From NCBI GenBank assembly GCA_965249955.1, contig OZ252261.1, positions 1,612,001 through 1,676,000 of the forward strand: a stretch of 64,000 nt of DNA, read 5' to 3'. The stretch comes from SB11 sp965249955 (GTDB lineage Bacteria; Bacteroidota; Bacteroidia; UBA8524). The notes under the pieces were generated by a model. It saw nothing but the letters and a program-made list of their open reading frames with translations. It was not told where the DNA came from and made no database searches. Position 1 is the first letter of the stretch. Each line of letters opens with the position of its first letter. Positions 50,072 to 59,389 of this stretch are shown here, one piece after another. The position numbers and the translations under genes are program-made.

Positions 50072-50887
50072 ATGGGAAGAAAAAAAGTTCTGTTCGTATC
50101 TTCAGAAATGAACCCATTTCTGAATTCTTCTTCAGTATCAGAAATTGCACGTCAACTACCCCAAGCTATCCAAGAAAAAGACAACGAAATTCGTATTCTT
50201 ATTCCTCGTTTTGGTGTTATTAATGAACGTCGCAATCGTCTGCATGAAGTAGTTCGTTTATCGGGAATCAACATCACAATAGATGATAATGACAACCCGC
50301 TAATAATCAAAGTGGCTTCTATTCCCGATGCGAAAATGCAAGTGTACTTTTTAGATAACGAAGAGTACTTTCACCGCAAAGCCGTTTACCACAACGACAA
50401 AAACCAGTTTTTTCCTGACAATGACGAGCGCACAATTTTCTTTTGTAAAGGTGCGTTAGAAACAGTGAAGAAATTAGGTTGGGCACCAGACATTATCCAC
50501 TGCCAAGGTTGGATGACCAGCTTAATACCTTTGTATTTGAAAACCATTTACAAAAACGAGCCTGTGTTTAAAAACGCCAAAGTAGTGTACAGTGTATTTG
50601 AAAACGAGTTTAAAGAAACCTTAGGCAAAGATTTTGCCCGTAAGGCCAGCCTAAACAATATTGAACCTGAGCAAATGGCCTGCTTTGATGATGCCAGCTG
50701 CAACGGATTGTATATGGGTGCTATAGCACACGCTGATGCGGTGGTAAAAACAACCGACAATATTGACCCTGCGGTACAAAGCAAATTAAATGCAATGGGC
50801 ACGCCTTTATTAGAGCACGCTCCGGAGCAATATTTTGCTGACAATTACCTTAAGTTTTACGACGATATTTTATCAAGCAATAACTAA
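50072..50887 (+). CDS. Truncated glycogen/starch-synthase N-terminal domain protein
   Basis: This 271-residue protein is the N-terminal GT-B half of a GT5 glycogen synthase: KKVLFVSSEMNPF, EIRILIPRFGVINERRN, YFLDNEEYFHR, FFCKGALETVKKLGWAPDII and CQGWMTSLIPLYLK. The glucosyl-binding KxGGL-type motif that should follow NPF is NSSSVSEIA here, and the C-terminal half with the catalytic E is absent. It is thus unlikely to make glycogen. A protein of exactly this kind next to panC and DUF4270 is widespread in Bacteroidota, so it is functional in some other way. First gene of the operon. Confidence 0.9.
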   Translation: MGRKKVLFVSSEMNPFLNSSSVSEIARQLPQAIQEKDNEIRILIPRFGVINERRNRLHEVVRLSGINITIDDNDNPLIIKVASIPDAKMQVYFLDNEEYFHRKAVYHNDKNQFFPDNDERTIFFCKGALETVKKLGWAPDIIHCQGWMTSLIPLYLKTIYKNEPVFKNAKVVYSVFENEFKETLGKDFARKASLNNIEPEQMACFDDASCNGLYMGAIAHADAVVKTTDNIDPAVQSKLNAMGTPLLEHAPEQYFADNYLKFYDDILSSNN

Positions 50888-50890
50888 CTC

Positions 50891-52225
50891 TTGAAAAGAC
50901 GAGGATTTTTTTATGGGGTGGCGGCGTTATTTTGCGCCTCCACCTTTTTTTATTCGTGTAAAAACGATAATGAACAGCTAGGGTTGAACAACGGCAACGG
51001 CCCCGAGGTAACAGTTATTGATACCTTTTCGGTATTTACCCGAACAGTGCCCGAAGACTCTTTTGCTACTTACCGCCTTTCGGTAAATGTACTGGGCGCA
51101 ATAAACAGCACCACCTTTGGCAAAAGCAAAGCTGCAATAGCAATGAATTTTGCTTTGCCTGATATAAACAACTTTAGTTTTCCGGCAGGCAGTAAAGTTG
51201 ACTCGGTTTTTTTAGTGCTAAAATGTGCTGGAACGACCCAGTTCAATGGCAATTTAGCCACACCATTAAACATAAAAGCCTATGAAATAGCTGAACGTTT
51301 GTACAGAGATTCGGTATATTATTCAACCAAAAAATATCCCTTTGCAAGCGGCACTCCTATTGCCAACTATACAGGCACTTTTAATGTTACCGATAGTGTA
51401 AAGGTGAATTACTTTGGTGGTATTGTTGAAACTCAAGCTCCACAACTTCGACTGCGTTTAGATAATTTAACGTTTGGCAACAAGCTTATAAACGGCTCAT
51501 CTGTAAACTTTGCATCAAATACTGCCTTTCAGGATTTTATTAACGGCATAATTGTTTCTGCCGAAAATATTGGCAACCCTGCAAACGATGGTGTTGCTGC
51601 ATTTTTTAATCTTTTCAGCGGCCTTTCGGGCATACACGTTTTTTATAACGACTCGCTATTTGTTCAATTCCCCATCGACGATCAATCGGCAGTAGCCAAC
51701 ACCTACTCTAACGATTTTACAGGAACTCCTATACAAAACCAAATAAGCAACCCTGCCAACTACGATATTGGCTACCTGCAATCAATGGCGGGAAGCCGCA
51801 TACTTGTTGAAATTCCCGGCTTGCAAAAATTTAATTTAGACGCCAATTATGCTATTGTTGGTGCGACTTTAGATTTTTCGCCTGAAGCAGGAAGTATTGG
51901 CGCGGGATTTGCAGAACCATCGAGACTGTTATTATTATCAAGGGACTCAAACAACAAAAGCAGTTTAGTTGTTGATGCTATTAGCGACCCTGATATTTAT
52001 AACGGCAATTACAGTAGTAGTAAATTTAGGTATAGCTTTAATATCCCGCGCCATGTGCAATACATGTTTGATGAATACACACAAAACGGGGTAAATTTGA
52101 ATAAAGGATTTTTCTTACGTATACCAGCCGACAACCCTGTTACAGCTACGCGCCTAATTGTAAACACACAAAAAGGTATAGCGCAAGGAATGAAGTTTAA
52201 GCTGCACGTTATTAAAGTTAGGTAA
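50891..52225 (+). CDS. DUF4270 lipoprotein
   Basis: The 444-residue protein starts with TTG at 50891 (three bases after the previous stop); lipobox FFYSC at about residue 23. The DUF4270 family is recognised by its position and by DSVFLVLKCAGTTQFNGN, NIKAYEIAERLYRDSVYYS, the later SRILVEIPGLQKFNLDANYAI and a C-terminal ATRLIVNTQKGIAQGMKFKLHVI. Large beta-sandwich outer-membrane or surface lipoproteins are expected. The gene order glgA-like, DUF4270, glmS is typical of the phylum. Confidence 0.85.
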   Translation: MKRRGFFYGVAALFCASTFFYSCKNDNEQLGLNNGNGPEVTVIDTFSVFTRTVPEDSFATYRLSVNVLGAINSTTFGKSKAAIAMNFALPDINNFSFPAGSKVDSVFLVLKCAGTTQFNGNLATPLNIKAYEIAERLYRDSVYYSTKKYPFASGTPIANYTGTFNVTDSVKVNYFGGIVETQAPQLRLRLDNLTFGNKLINGSSVNFASNTAFQDFINGIIVSAENIGNPANDGVAAFFNLFSGLSGIHVFYNDSLFVQFPIDDQSAVANTYSNDFTGTPIQNQISNPANYDIGYLQSMAGSRILVEIPGLQKFNLDANYAIVGATLDFSPEAGSIGAGFAEPSRLLLLSRDSNNKSSLVVDAISDPDIYNGNYSSSKFRYSFNIPRHVQYMFDEYTQNGVNLNKGFFLRIPADNPVTATRLIVNTQKGIAQGMKFKLHVIKVR

Positions 52226-53284
52226 GTGTTAGTAGAATTAAAAAATAACCTTGTAGAAGGTTGCCCCTCTACAGAAGACTTTTTAAAATCAGAAGGTCTT
52301 TCGTTCCAGTTTGTTAGTTACACCAATAATGCGGTGTACATAATCACATCACACGTTAGCGATAAGCAAATAGGCTTTTTAAAAAGTTTGCCCACTGTAC
52401 AGCGCGTTACCCAAATAAACACCAGCTACCAGCTTGCCAGCAAGCAATGGAAAAACCGCAACACAGTGGTAAAAGTTGGCGATTTAGAAATTGGTGGAGA
52501 ATACCCTGTACTGATAGCCGGCCCTTGTGCTGTAGAAAGTGAAGAACAATTGTACGAGATTGCTTCGTTTCTTTCAAAAAACGGCATTCGTTTTCTTCGC
52601 GGTGGGGCTTATAAACCACGCACATCTCCCTATTCTTTTCAAGGATTAAAGAAAAACGGTTTAGAGTTACTGCGCAAAATAGCTAACGAGTTTGATATGA
52701 TGGTAGTTACCGAAGTATTAGACTATTCTTTGCTTGACGAGGCATTAGAGTATGCCGATGTTTTGCAAGTTGGCACACGCAATATGCACAACTACCAGTT
52801 TTTGAAAGGTTTGGGAAAAACTAACAAACCCGTAATGTTAAAACGTGGCTTTAGTGCTACTATAGAAGAGTGGTTGCTAGCCGCCGAACACATTTTACTT
52901 GGAGGCAACGAAAACGTAATTTTGTGTGAACGTGGCATACGTACCTTTGAAAAGGCAACTAGGAATACGCTTGATTTATCAGCAGTAGCATTAGTTAAAG
53001 AACTTTCGCACCTGCCTGTAATTGTAGATCCTAGTCAAGGAACGGGACTTTCAAACCTTATCAGCCCAATGTCTCTTGCCGCAATGGCAGCGGGCAGCAA
53101 CGGCTTGATGATTGAAACACACAACGATCCGGATAATGCGTTATCGGATGGAGAACAGTCTGTAAACTTCCGTCAGTTTGAAGAACTGCTTCACCGTTTA
53201 CGCAAATACAGCCACTTATATAATACCCCTTTTGATTTCGATCTTAAAGGATTAAATTTACCGTCCGATAAGGCAAAATATTAA
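52226..53284 (+). CDS. aroF: DAHP synthase, type I beta with N-terminal regulatory domain
   Basis: The 352-residue enzyme condenses PEP and erythrose-4-phosphate in the first step of the shikimate pathway. An N-terminal ferredoxin-like regulatory domain (about 1-75) is followed by the barrel with AGPCAVESEEQLYEIA, RGGAYKPRTSPYSFQG, TEVLDYSLLDEAL, QVGTRNMHNYQFLKG, KRGFSATIEEWL and VDPSQGTG. Feedback control of this subclass is by the N-terminal domain. The gene starts with GTG immediately after the TAA of DUF4270, with no gap, which implies translational coupling. Its insertion before glmS is unusual. Confidence 0.95.
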   Translation: MLVELKNNLVEGCPSTEDFLKSEGLSFQFVSYTNNAVYIITSHVSDKQIGFLKSLPTVQRVTQINTSYQLASKQWKNRNTVVKVGDLEIGGEYPVLIAGPCAVESEEQLYEIASFLSKNGIRFLRGGAYKPRTSPYSFQGLKKNGLELLRKIANEFDMMVVTEVLDYSLLDEALEYADVLQVGTRNMHNYQFLKGLGKTNKPVMLKRGFSATIEEWLLAAEHILLGGNENVILCERGIRTFEKATRNTLDLSAVALVKELSHLPVIVDPSQGTGLSNLISPMSLAAMAAGSNGLMIETHNDPDNALSDGEQSVNFRQFEELLHRLRKYSHLYNTPFDFDLKGLNLPSDKAKY

Positions 53285-53328
53285 GCATATTTTTCAACCC
53301 GAATAATTTCAGTTAGTTTTTATATATT

Positions 53329-55167
53329 ATGTGTGGAATAGTTGGATATATTGGGCATAGAGAAGCCTACCCAATACTTATTAAAGGCCTAAAACGCCTT
53401 GAGTACCGTGGATACGATAGTTCAGGCGTAGCTCTTTTAAATCACGAGCTTAAAATTTTTAAGAAAAAGGGTAAGGTTAGCGAACTTGAAGAAACAGTTG
53501 CTGACAGCGATACTTCCGGAAGTATTGGTATAGGACACACCCGTTGGGCAACACACGGAGAACCCAACGACGTAAATGCTCACCCGCATCTTTCGCAAAA
53601 AGGGAATATGGCCATTATTCACAATGGCATTATAGAAAATTATTCTTCGCTTAAAAAAGAGCTTATGTCTCGCGGACATGAGTTTAAAAGCGATACAGAT
53701 ACTGAGGTGTTAATACACCTTGTTGAAGAAATACAGCACAATACTAAATGTGCCTTTGAAGAAGCCGTTCGCCTTGCACTAGGCGAGGTTGTTGGCGCAT
53801 ACGCTATTGTTATTGTAAACAAAGACGAGCCCAATTTTATGATTGGGGCACGCAAAGGCAGCCCAATGGTATTGGGTATTGGAGATAAAGAACACTTTAT
53901 AGCTTCAGATGCTGCACCGTTGGTAGAGTATACCAAAAACGTTATTTACCTAAACGATGGCGAAATAGCCATTATTAAAAATAACGAGCTAACCATAAAA
54001 ACCATTGATAACGCGGTTAAAACCCCTTACATACAAGAGCTTGAGATGAACCTTGAGCAAATTGAAAAAGGCGGTTACGACCACTTTATGATTAAAGAAA
54101 TATTTGAGCAGCCTCGCTCCGTTCGCGATAGTTTTAGAGGCCGTATCAGTGTTTCTGATAACGATATACACATGGCAGGCGTAACCCAGTTTATGGATAA
54201 ACTGGTAAACCTTAAACGCATGGTTATTATTGGCTGCGGAACATCGTGGATAGCAGGTTTAGTTGGCGAATATCTTTTTGAAGAAATTGCCCGCATACCT
54301 ACTGAGGTTGAATATGCTTCAGAATTTCGCTACCGCAACCCTATTATTAACGAAAACGACTTTGTAATAGCCATTTCACAATCGGGAGAAACGGCCGATA
54401 CATTGGCTGCCCTTGAGTTGGCAAAATCTCGCGGAGCTACCATTTTTGGTATTTGCAATGTAGTAGGCTCATCAATTCCCCGCATCTCTGATGCAGGAGC
54501 TTACACACACGCAGGCCCCGAAACTGGTGTGGCATCAACCAAAGCATTCACAGCACAGGTTACCGCCCTATCACTTATGGCACTGGCCATTGCCAAAAAG
54601 AAAGGCACTATAAACCAAGAGTATTTCCGCAAGCTTTCGTTTGAGTTGGAAACTATTCCTGATAAAATTCAAAAAATATTAGACGAGTGCGAAGCACAAA
54701 TAAAATACATAGCCGGCGAGTTTAAAGACGCTAAAAACGCACTATATCTTGGTCGTGGTTATGGGTTTCCTGTTGCCCTTGAAGGCGCGTTGAAACTAAA
54801 AGAAATTTCGTACATACACGCCGAAGGTTATCCTGCTGCCGAAATGAAACACGGCCCGATAGCCCTTATTGATGAAGAAATGCCTGTGGTAGTTATTGCC
54901 ACACAACACAGTAACTACGAGAAAGTAGTGAGCAATATACAAGAAGTAAAAGCCCGTAAGGGTCGCGTTATTGCTATTGCTACCGAAGGTGATGACCATA
55001 TTAAAACTATGGCCGACCACGTTATTTATATCCCTTATTGCGAGGAGTGCTTTTTACCTTTATTGTCTATAGTTCCGCTTCAACTGCTTTCGTACTACAT
55101 AGCAGTGATGCTTGACCGCAACGTTGACCAACCGCGCAACCTTGCTAAATCGGTAACAGTAGAATAA
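53329..55167 (+). CDS. glmS: Glutamine-fructose-6-phosphate aminotransferase
   Basis: The 612-residue enzyme makes glucosamine-6-phosphate for peptidoglycan and LPS. The Cys2 nucleophile follows Met in MCGIVGYIGHREAYPILIKG; GHTRWATHGEPNDVNAHPH is the glutaminase site. Two SIS domains follow (about 290-610) with IIGCGTSWIAGLVGEYLFEE, SQSGETADTLAAL, and EISYIHAEGYPAAEMKHGPIAL and the final PRNLAKSVTVE. The length is standard. No glmS ribozyme-like sequence is seen upstream. Confidence 0.98.
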   Translation: MCGIVGYIGHREAYPILIKGLKRLEYRGYDSSGVALLNHELKIFKKKGKVSELEETVADSDTSGSIGIGHTRWATHGEPNDVNAHPHLSQKGNMAIIHNGIIENYSSLKKELMSRGHEFKSDTDTEVLIHLVEEIQHNTKCAFEEAVRLALGEVVGAYAIVIVNKDEPNFMIGARKGSPMVLGIGDKEHFIASDAAPLVEYTKNVIYLNDGEIAIIKNNELTIKTIDNAVKTPYIQELEMNLEQIEKGGYDHFMIKEIFEQPRSVRDSFRGRISVSDNDIHMAGVTQFMDKLVNLKRMVIIGCGTSWIAGLVGEYLFEEIARIPTEVEYASEFRYRNPIINENDFVIAISQSGETADTLAALELAKSRGATIFGICNVVGSSIPRISDAGAYTHAGPETGVASTKAFTAQVTALSLMALAIAKKKGTINQEYFRKLSFELETIPDKIQKILDECEAQIKYIAGEFKDAKNALYLGRGYGFPVALEGALKLKEISYIHAEGYPAAEMKHGPIALIDEEMPVVVIATQHSNYEKVVSNIQEVKARKGRVIAIATEGDDHIKTMADHVIYIPYCEECFLPLLSIVPLQLLSYYIAVMLDRNVDQPRNLAKSVTVE

Positions 55168-55190
55168 AAAAGAACATTAATTTGAACCTG

Positions 55191-55225
55191 AATGCCAGTG
55201 TGATTGTATAAATTACACTGGCATT
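55191..55225 (+). terminator. Hairpin after glmS
   Basis: AATGCCAGTGT (55191-55201) pairs with ACACTGGCATT (55215-55225) around 13 bases. It lies 23 bases past the glmS stop. The T-run is weak (ATAGTTT), so this is a probable but imperfect terminator; the next gene begins 8 bases on. Confidence 0.5.
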
Positions 55226-55232
55226 ATAGTTT

Positions 55233-56672
55233 ATGAAAAACCTGTTAGGCTTTCTTGCACTAATTATTATTTACCTTCCGTTAAGGGCACAGGATAATTT
55301 CAATCCTGCGAAGAAAAATAGCCCCACAGAGCTTTTGCATGATTATGATTTCTTGATTAGCACATTAAAACAAACCCACCCATCCCTATACTGGCATACT
55401 GCCGAAGGTGATTTTGAAAAGCATATAAAAGACACAAGAACAAGTATTGCCAATGGCGACTCACTAACAGAAATTGAGTTTCTACAACAAGTGGCTTTGC
55501 TAAATAATTACATTCATTGTGCACATACCTCTTTTGATGTTTCTACTGGTTATGAAACGTGGTGGAAAGAAAATGCCCCATTAATCCCGTTTAATTTAAT
55601 TGAGGTTGAAGGAAAGTATTACGAATATCTAAACGACACATTTCCCGGCATTGAAATACACGCAATAAACGGGCAACCTATTGATGAAATTATAAAAACC
55701 ATACTCCCTTATATTCCTGCCGACGGGAAGAATCTATCTCGCAAAAAGCACGTACTAAAAAGAGGCTTTTACTGGTATTACTACCTGTATGTTAACGACA
55801 CCTCTACACAGTTTGATATTACTTATTCAACCATTAACACAACAGGCAAACAAATAGCCCGTGTAAACGCCATACACAAAAAGACAATAGATGAGGCTAG
55901 GGCAAAACTAAAAAGCACCAAACCTAAAGAGGTGCTTAATTTTGAATTTCTTAACAATGAAAATGCTGGCGTTCTAACCATATCCACCTTTAGGCAAGAC
56001 TTAATTGAAGAGGGAGGACAGAATTTTACTGAATATTTAGATAGTGTTTTCTCGCTGCTAAATAATTCAGGGATAAAAAACCTAGTGATAGACCTTAGAG
56101 ACAATGGCGGCGGATTGAGTGAATATGGCGCGGCTTTACTTTCACATATCGCCCAAGAACCTTTTGAATACTGCAAAACTCAACGCTTGATTTGCGACAC
56201 GCTAATAAGTTATATTGATTACGATATTCCCGAAACTTTTGAAGGATTTCCCCAAGGTATAGTTAAAGAAGTCGATGGGTATAAATGGAAAAAACATTCT
56301 GTTTTAGGGACTAGACAACCTGCAAAAAATCCTTATAAAGGCACGATTTATATTATTACCAATGGCAAGGGCGCATCTACCACCTCAGAAGTTATTTCGG
56401 TAGTAAAAACAAATAAACTAGCCTACATAGTGGGTGAAGAAGTTGGCGGCACTTATAAAGGAACAACAGGGGGAGTTATGGGTACATTGTTTTTACCCAA
56501 TACAAAATTAGAAGTCAGAATTCCTCTTGTTCGGTACGAAATGGCGATAAACCACGACAATAAATCAGGTCTTTTGCCTGATTATCCAGTAACCCGTTCA
56601 GCACAAGACTTGCTTTTAGGAAAAGATACAGAAAAAGAGTTTGTACTAGATTTAATCAGAAACAGGAAATAG
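55233..56672 (+). CDS. S41 family peptidase (C-terminal processing protease-like)
   Basis: The 479-residue protein has a signal peptide (about 1-20, LPLRAQ). The S41 core lies at about 240-440: NAGVLTISTFRQDLIE, LVIDLRDNGGG (the structural Asp-Arg motif), then IYIITNGKGASTTSEVISVV, where the Ser of GAS is the likely nucleophile. Eleven residues on is VGEEVGGTYKGTTGG. The N-terminal helical domain (about 30-170) with EFLQQVALLNNYIHCAHTSF is like that in TSPc family proteins. No obvious PDZ. It is a periplasmic peptidase of unknown substrate. Confidence 0.9.
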   Translation: MKNLLGFLALIIIYLPLRAQDNFNPAKKNSPTELLHDYDFLISTLKQTHPSLYWHTAEGDFEKHIKDTRTSIANGDSLTEIEFLQQVALLNNYIHCAHTSFDVSTGYETWWKENAPLIPFNLIEVEGKYYEYLNDTFPGIEIHAINGQPIDEIIKTILPYIPADGKNLSRKKHVLKRGFYWYYYLYVNDTSTQFDITYSTINTTGKQIARVNAIHKKTIDEARAKLKSTKPKEVLNFEFLNNENAGVLTISTFRQDLIEEGGQNFTEYLDSVFSLLNNSGIKNLVIDLRDNGGGLSEYGAALLSHIAQEPFEYCKTQRLICDTLISYIDYDIPETFEGFPQGIVKEVDGYKWKKHSVLGTRQPAKNPYKGTIYIITNGKGASTTSEVISVVKTNKLAYIVGEEVGGTYKGTTGGVMGTLFLPNTKLEVRIPLVRYEMAINHDNKSGLLPDYPVTRSAQDLLLGKDTEKEFVLDLIRNRK

Positions 56673-56687
56673 TTAGCCTCTTACCTA

Positions 56688-57437
56688 CTACTTTTTCTTC
56701 CAGCTATACATAATAGAAACCCCTACTGGGAATTTTGCAAAGCGCAGCCAATACAGCTCAATTTTAAACAATGCGGCCAATAGCTTATTGGTAATGCCAT
56801 TGTTAAACACACCAAAATCAGAACCCGAATGTTTTTCGGTTTTGCGTTTGGGCAACAGTCGGCTTAGTTGCCTAAATAAATATATAGGAGGGAAAAGAAT
56901 AGAATTAAAGTATGATGAAAATCGCTCATTCCCATTATTTTCAGGCGTAAATAACGCCCTCACTTCGGCTTTTTTATACCTGCGGAAATGATGGTTCACC
57001 ACATCGTGTTGGCTCCACAACGACATTAATGCAGGAACAGTAACAAACAAATCGCCACCGGCTTTGCAAACTCGTTTCATTTCCTTCACCGCCAACGCAT
57101 CATCCTCAACGTGTTCTATTACATCAAAAGCACAAACAAGGTCGTATTGTTCATCACCAAAAGGCAACTCCAATACCGAGCCGTTTATTACTTCCATATT
57201 CAACTCTTCGCGTAAAAATTGGCAACAGTCTGCATCATATTCTAGCGATGTAACTTGGCCAAACTTACCCAGCATATCACTGGTAGCACCTGTAGCCACA
57301 CCCACATTCAGTATGTTTAAAGGTTTACCCTTGTATACATTCCTTCGCACATAATCCTCTAATATTTGAGCACGCACGGTAAACCACCAATGCGCACGCT
57401 CAAGGGTATAATATTCTTTGTAGTAACGTTTGTCCAT
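56688..57437 (-). CDS. Class I SAM-dependent methyltransferase
   Basis: The 249-residue protein has the SAM motif I LNVGVATGATSDMLGKFG (about 39-56), motif II acid in SLEYDADCCQFL (about 67-72), and CAFDVIEHVEDDALAVKEMK. The RYKKAEVRALF and RLLPKRKTEKHSGSDFGVF parts suggest a polysaccharide or isoprenoid-linked substrate, and the position near the glycosyltransferase pair agrees. There is no catalytic signature for a specific acceptor. It converges on the S41 gene with a 15-base gap. Confidence 0.88.
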   Translation of the reverse strand: MDKRYYKEYYTLERAHWWFTVRAQILEDYVRRNVYKGKPLNILNVGVATGATSDMLGKFGQVTSLEYDADCCQFLREELNMEVINGSVLELPFGDEQYDLVCAFDVIEHVEDDALAVKEMKRVCKAGGDLFVTVPALMSLWSQHDVVNHHFRRYKKAEVRALFTPENNGNERFSSYFNSILFPPIYLFRQLSRLLPKRKTEKHSGSDFGVFNNGITNKLLAALFKIELYWLRFAKFPVGVSIMYSWKKK

Positions 57438-57697
57438 TTTGGGTGCAATTTACCTTCATTTTTACAGTTTTTTCTACTGCACCCAAAATCTATGCGCTAA
57501 GCCCTTAAATGCCTCTCTTTTCCGAAGAAAAAAAGGGCTGTTGTTTTATCAAATCCTTGTTTTATTTTGTACAACCCAACGGGCTGTTGGTTTATTGTTT
57601 ATTTTCGGGGCGAAAAGTTTAGGCTTTAAACTAAGAGATAACAGCAATAGCACAAAAAATATAAATACTCCTTAAATCTTTGTAAGCACAATACAAG

Positions 57698-59389
57698 ATG
57701 GCAAATAAAAAAAACAAAGCAACCGAGGCCACTAAACCCTTGTCAAAAGAAACCAAAGCCACTACGGCATCCTCTTTTGGCTCAAAAGAAAGCCACCTGT
57801 GGGCACTAACCGGTTTGGCCTTTTTAGGTTTTTACTTCTACTCAACAAAATCAACCGGCTATTATCAAGATGACGAAGTTGCTCACTTTATGAGTATGAT
57901 GAGCTTTTGGGATAACCCGGCAAGCATAATGGGCAACTGGGCTAAACCTGGTTATAAATTACTATATGCTATTCCTGCTTTACTTGGTTTTAAATTTGTT
58001 CTCCTGTTCAATTGTGCTATAAGTGCATTGGGTTGCTGGCTAGCAGCTAAAACAGCACAATATTTTAGTAAAGAAGCCGCAGTTGTGGCCTTTTTGTTGG
58101 CTGTTTTACAACCCGTTTGGATAGAAATGAGCTTTAGAAACTATGCCGATATACTTTCGGGAGTGTTTCTTATTGGCACAATTTATCTGGCATTAAAAGA
58201 AAAATGGCTTTTTAGCTCCCTGTTACTTTCGTACAACATACTGGTGCGACAAGAGTTTTTAATTTTGTTACTCATTTTTGGTTTGTATTTACTGATAAAA
58301 CGCAAATGGGTACCCATGCTTGCTTTGGGCGTTTTCCCTCTTTTGTATGCTTTGTGGACACTAAGTGTGCACGGTGATTTTTGGTATATGCTTACCGAAG
58401 CGGCCGAAACATCAGCTGCATATGCAAAAGAATACCCAAAACAAGGGCTAGACCACTACCCTATTATGTCGGCAGTAATTTTTGGTGCAATACAAATAGC
58501 ATTAGTAGCTGTGGGCATATATCAGTTACTAAAAGCGGCCATTTCAAAAGGTTGGCTAAAATCAAAAGACTCACAAGTGTTGTTTGTATTTGTTCCCTTT
58601 CTAATATTCTTTGCTATTCACTGCATTTTTAACATGAAAAGCCCTGAAATTGGCCCTGCGACGGGAGGAAACCTACGTTATATGACGGCCGTTTCTCCAC
58701 TAGTGGGAGTAATTGGGGCATTAAGTTTATTGTGGTTTGCGCGCCCTAGTTATACAGAGTTGGGTATTGTATTAGGCATAATTGCCATTTGCTCTCTTTC
58801 TTATATGACCTACGAACACGAATACATGAAGTTTAAAGTAGATCCTGAAAGCGTAAAAGGAGCAAAAACTAAGGAAGAGTTCGAAAGCATGAAAGAATAT
58901 ATTAGGGATTATTTTCCCTTTCTGTTTGTGTTGGTTGGGGCGGCATTGTACTTTATCCCTCTAAAAGGACTGGCACTAGCAGGAACAATAACAGGGCTTG
59001 GGCTTGTATATGTAAATAAAGAGCTACACCCCTATAAACTGTCTGACGAGAATATTGCCATTCGCCAATTGGTACAAAAAATTAACAAACAACAAGCGCT
59101 AAAAAGCAAGCCTTTATACTGCAACCACTCAAACATTTGGTATTATTGGCTTACTGAAACTAACGAGCGAAAAATGCCCACAGGTTCTTTGGATAGCGCA
59201 AGCATAGAGGCTGCCCCCATTGGCTCGCTAATGGTGTGGGACTCTCACTACGGTTATCGCCCCAACCGTACACCCGGTAGTGTGATGCCTGAATATTTTG
59301 AGAAAAATGGATACAAATTTTTAGAACCATTAATGATTACAGCTAAAGACCGCAATTTTCAGATAGCTGTTTTTGAGAAAACTAAATAA
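57698..59389 (+). CDS. Multi-pass membrane glycosyltransferase-like protein (GT-C / GT39 type)
   Basis: The 563-residue protein has a basic cytoplasmic N-terminus (about 1-33: NKKNKATEATK), then about ten to twelve transmembrane helices. The first periplasmic loop reads STGYYQDDEVAHFMSMM, where the DDE acid pair is the place of the catalytic Asp of GT-C enzymes. FLLAVLQPVWIEMSFRNYADILS and YNILVRQEFLILLLIF are typical of dolichyl- or undecaprenyl-phosphate-sugar transferases. It is immediately followed by the GT2 gene (no gap), which should supply its lipid-linked donor. Confidence 0.82.
   Translation: MANKKNKATEATKPLSKETKATTASSFGSKESHLWALTGLAFLGFYFYSTKSTGYYQDDEVAHFMSMMSFWDNPASIMGNWAKPGYKLLYAIPALLGFKFVLLFNCAISALGCWLAAKTAQYFSKEAAVVAFLLAVLQPVWIEMSFRNYADILSGVFLIGTIYLALKEKWLFSSLLLSYNILVRQEFLILLLIFGLYLLIKRKWVPMLALGVFPLLYALWTLSVHGDFWYMLTEAAETSAAYAKEYPKQGLDHYPIMSAVIFGAIQIALVAVGIYQLLKAAISKGWLKSKDSQVLFVFVPFLIFFAIHCIFNMKSPEIGPATGGNLRYMTAVSPLVGVIGALSLLWFARPSYTELGIVLGIIAICSLSYMTYEHEYMKFKVDPESVKGAKTKEEFESMKEYIRDYFPFLFVLVGAALYFIPLKGLALAGTITGLGLVYVNKELHPYKLSDENIAIRQLVQKINKQQALKSKPLYCNHSNIWYYWLTETNERKMPTGSLDSASIEAAPIGSLMVWDSHYGYRPNRTPGSVMPEYFEKNGYKFLEPLMITAKDRNFQIAVFEKTK

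Noticed and set aside
57430..57675. Plus-strand open frame of 81 codons between the methyltransferase and the GT-C gene
   Set aside because: It overlaps the start of the methyltransferase, has no ribosome-binding or promoter context and unusual composition; probably non-coding.
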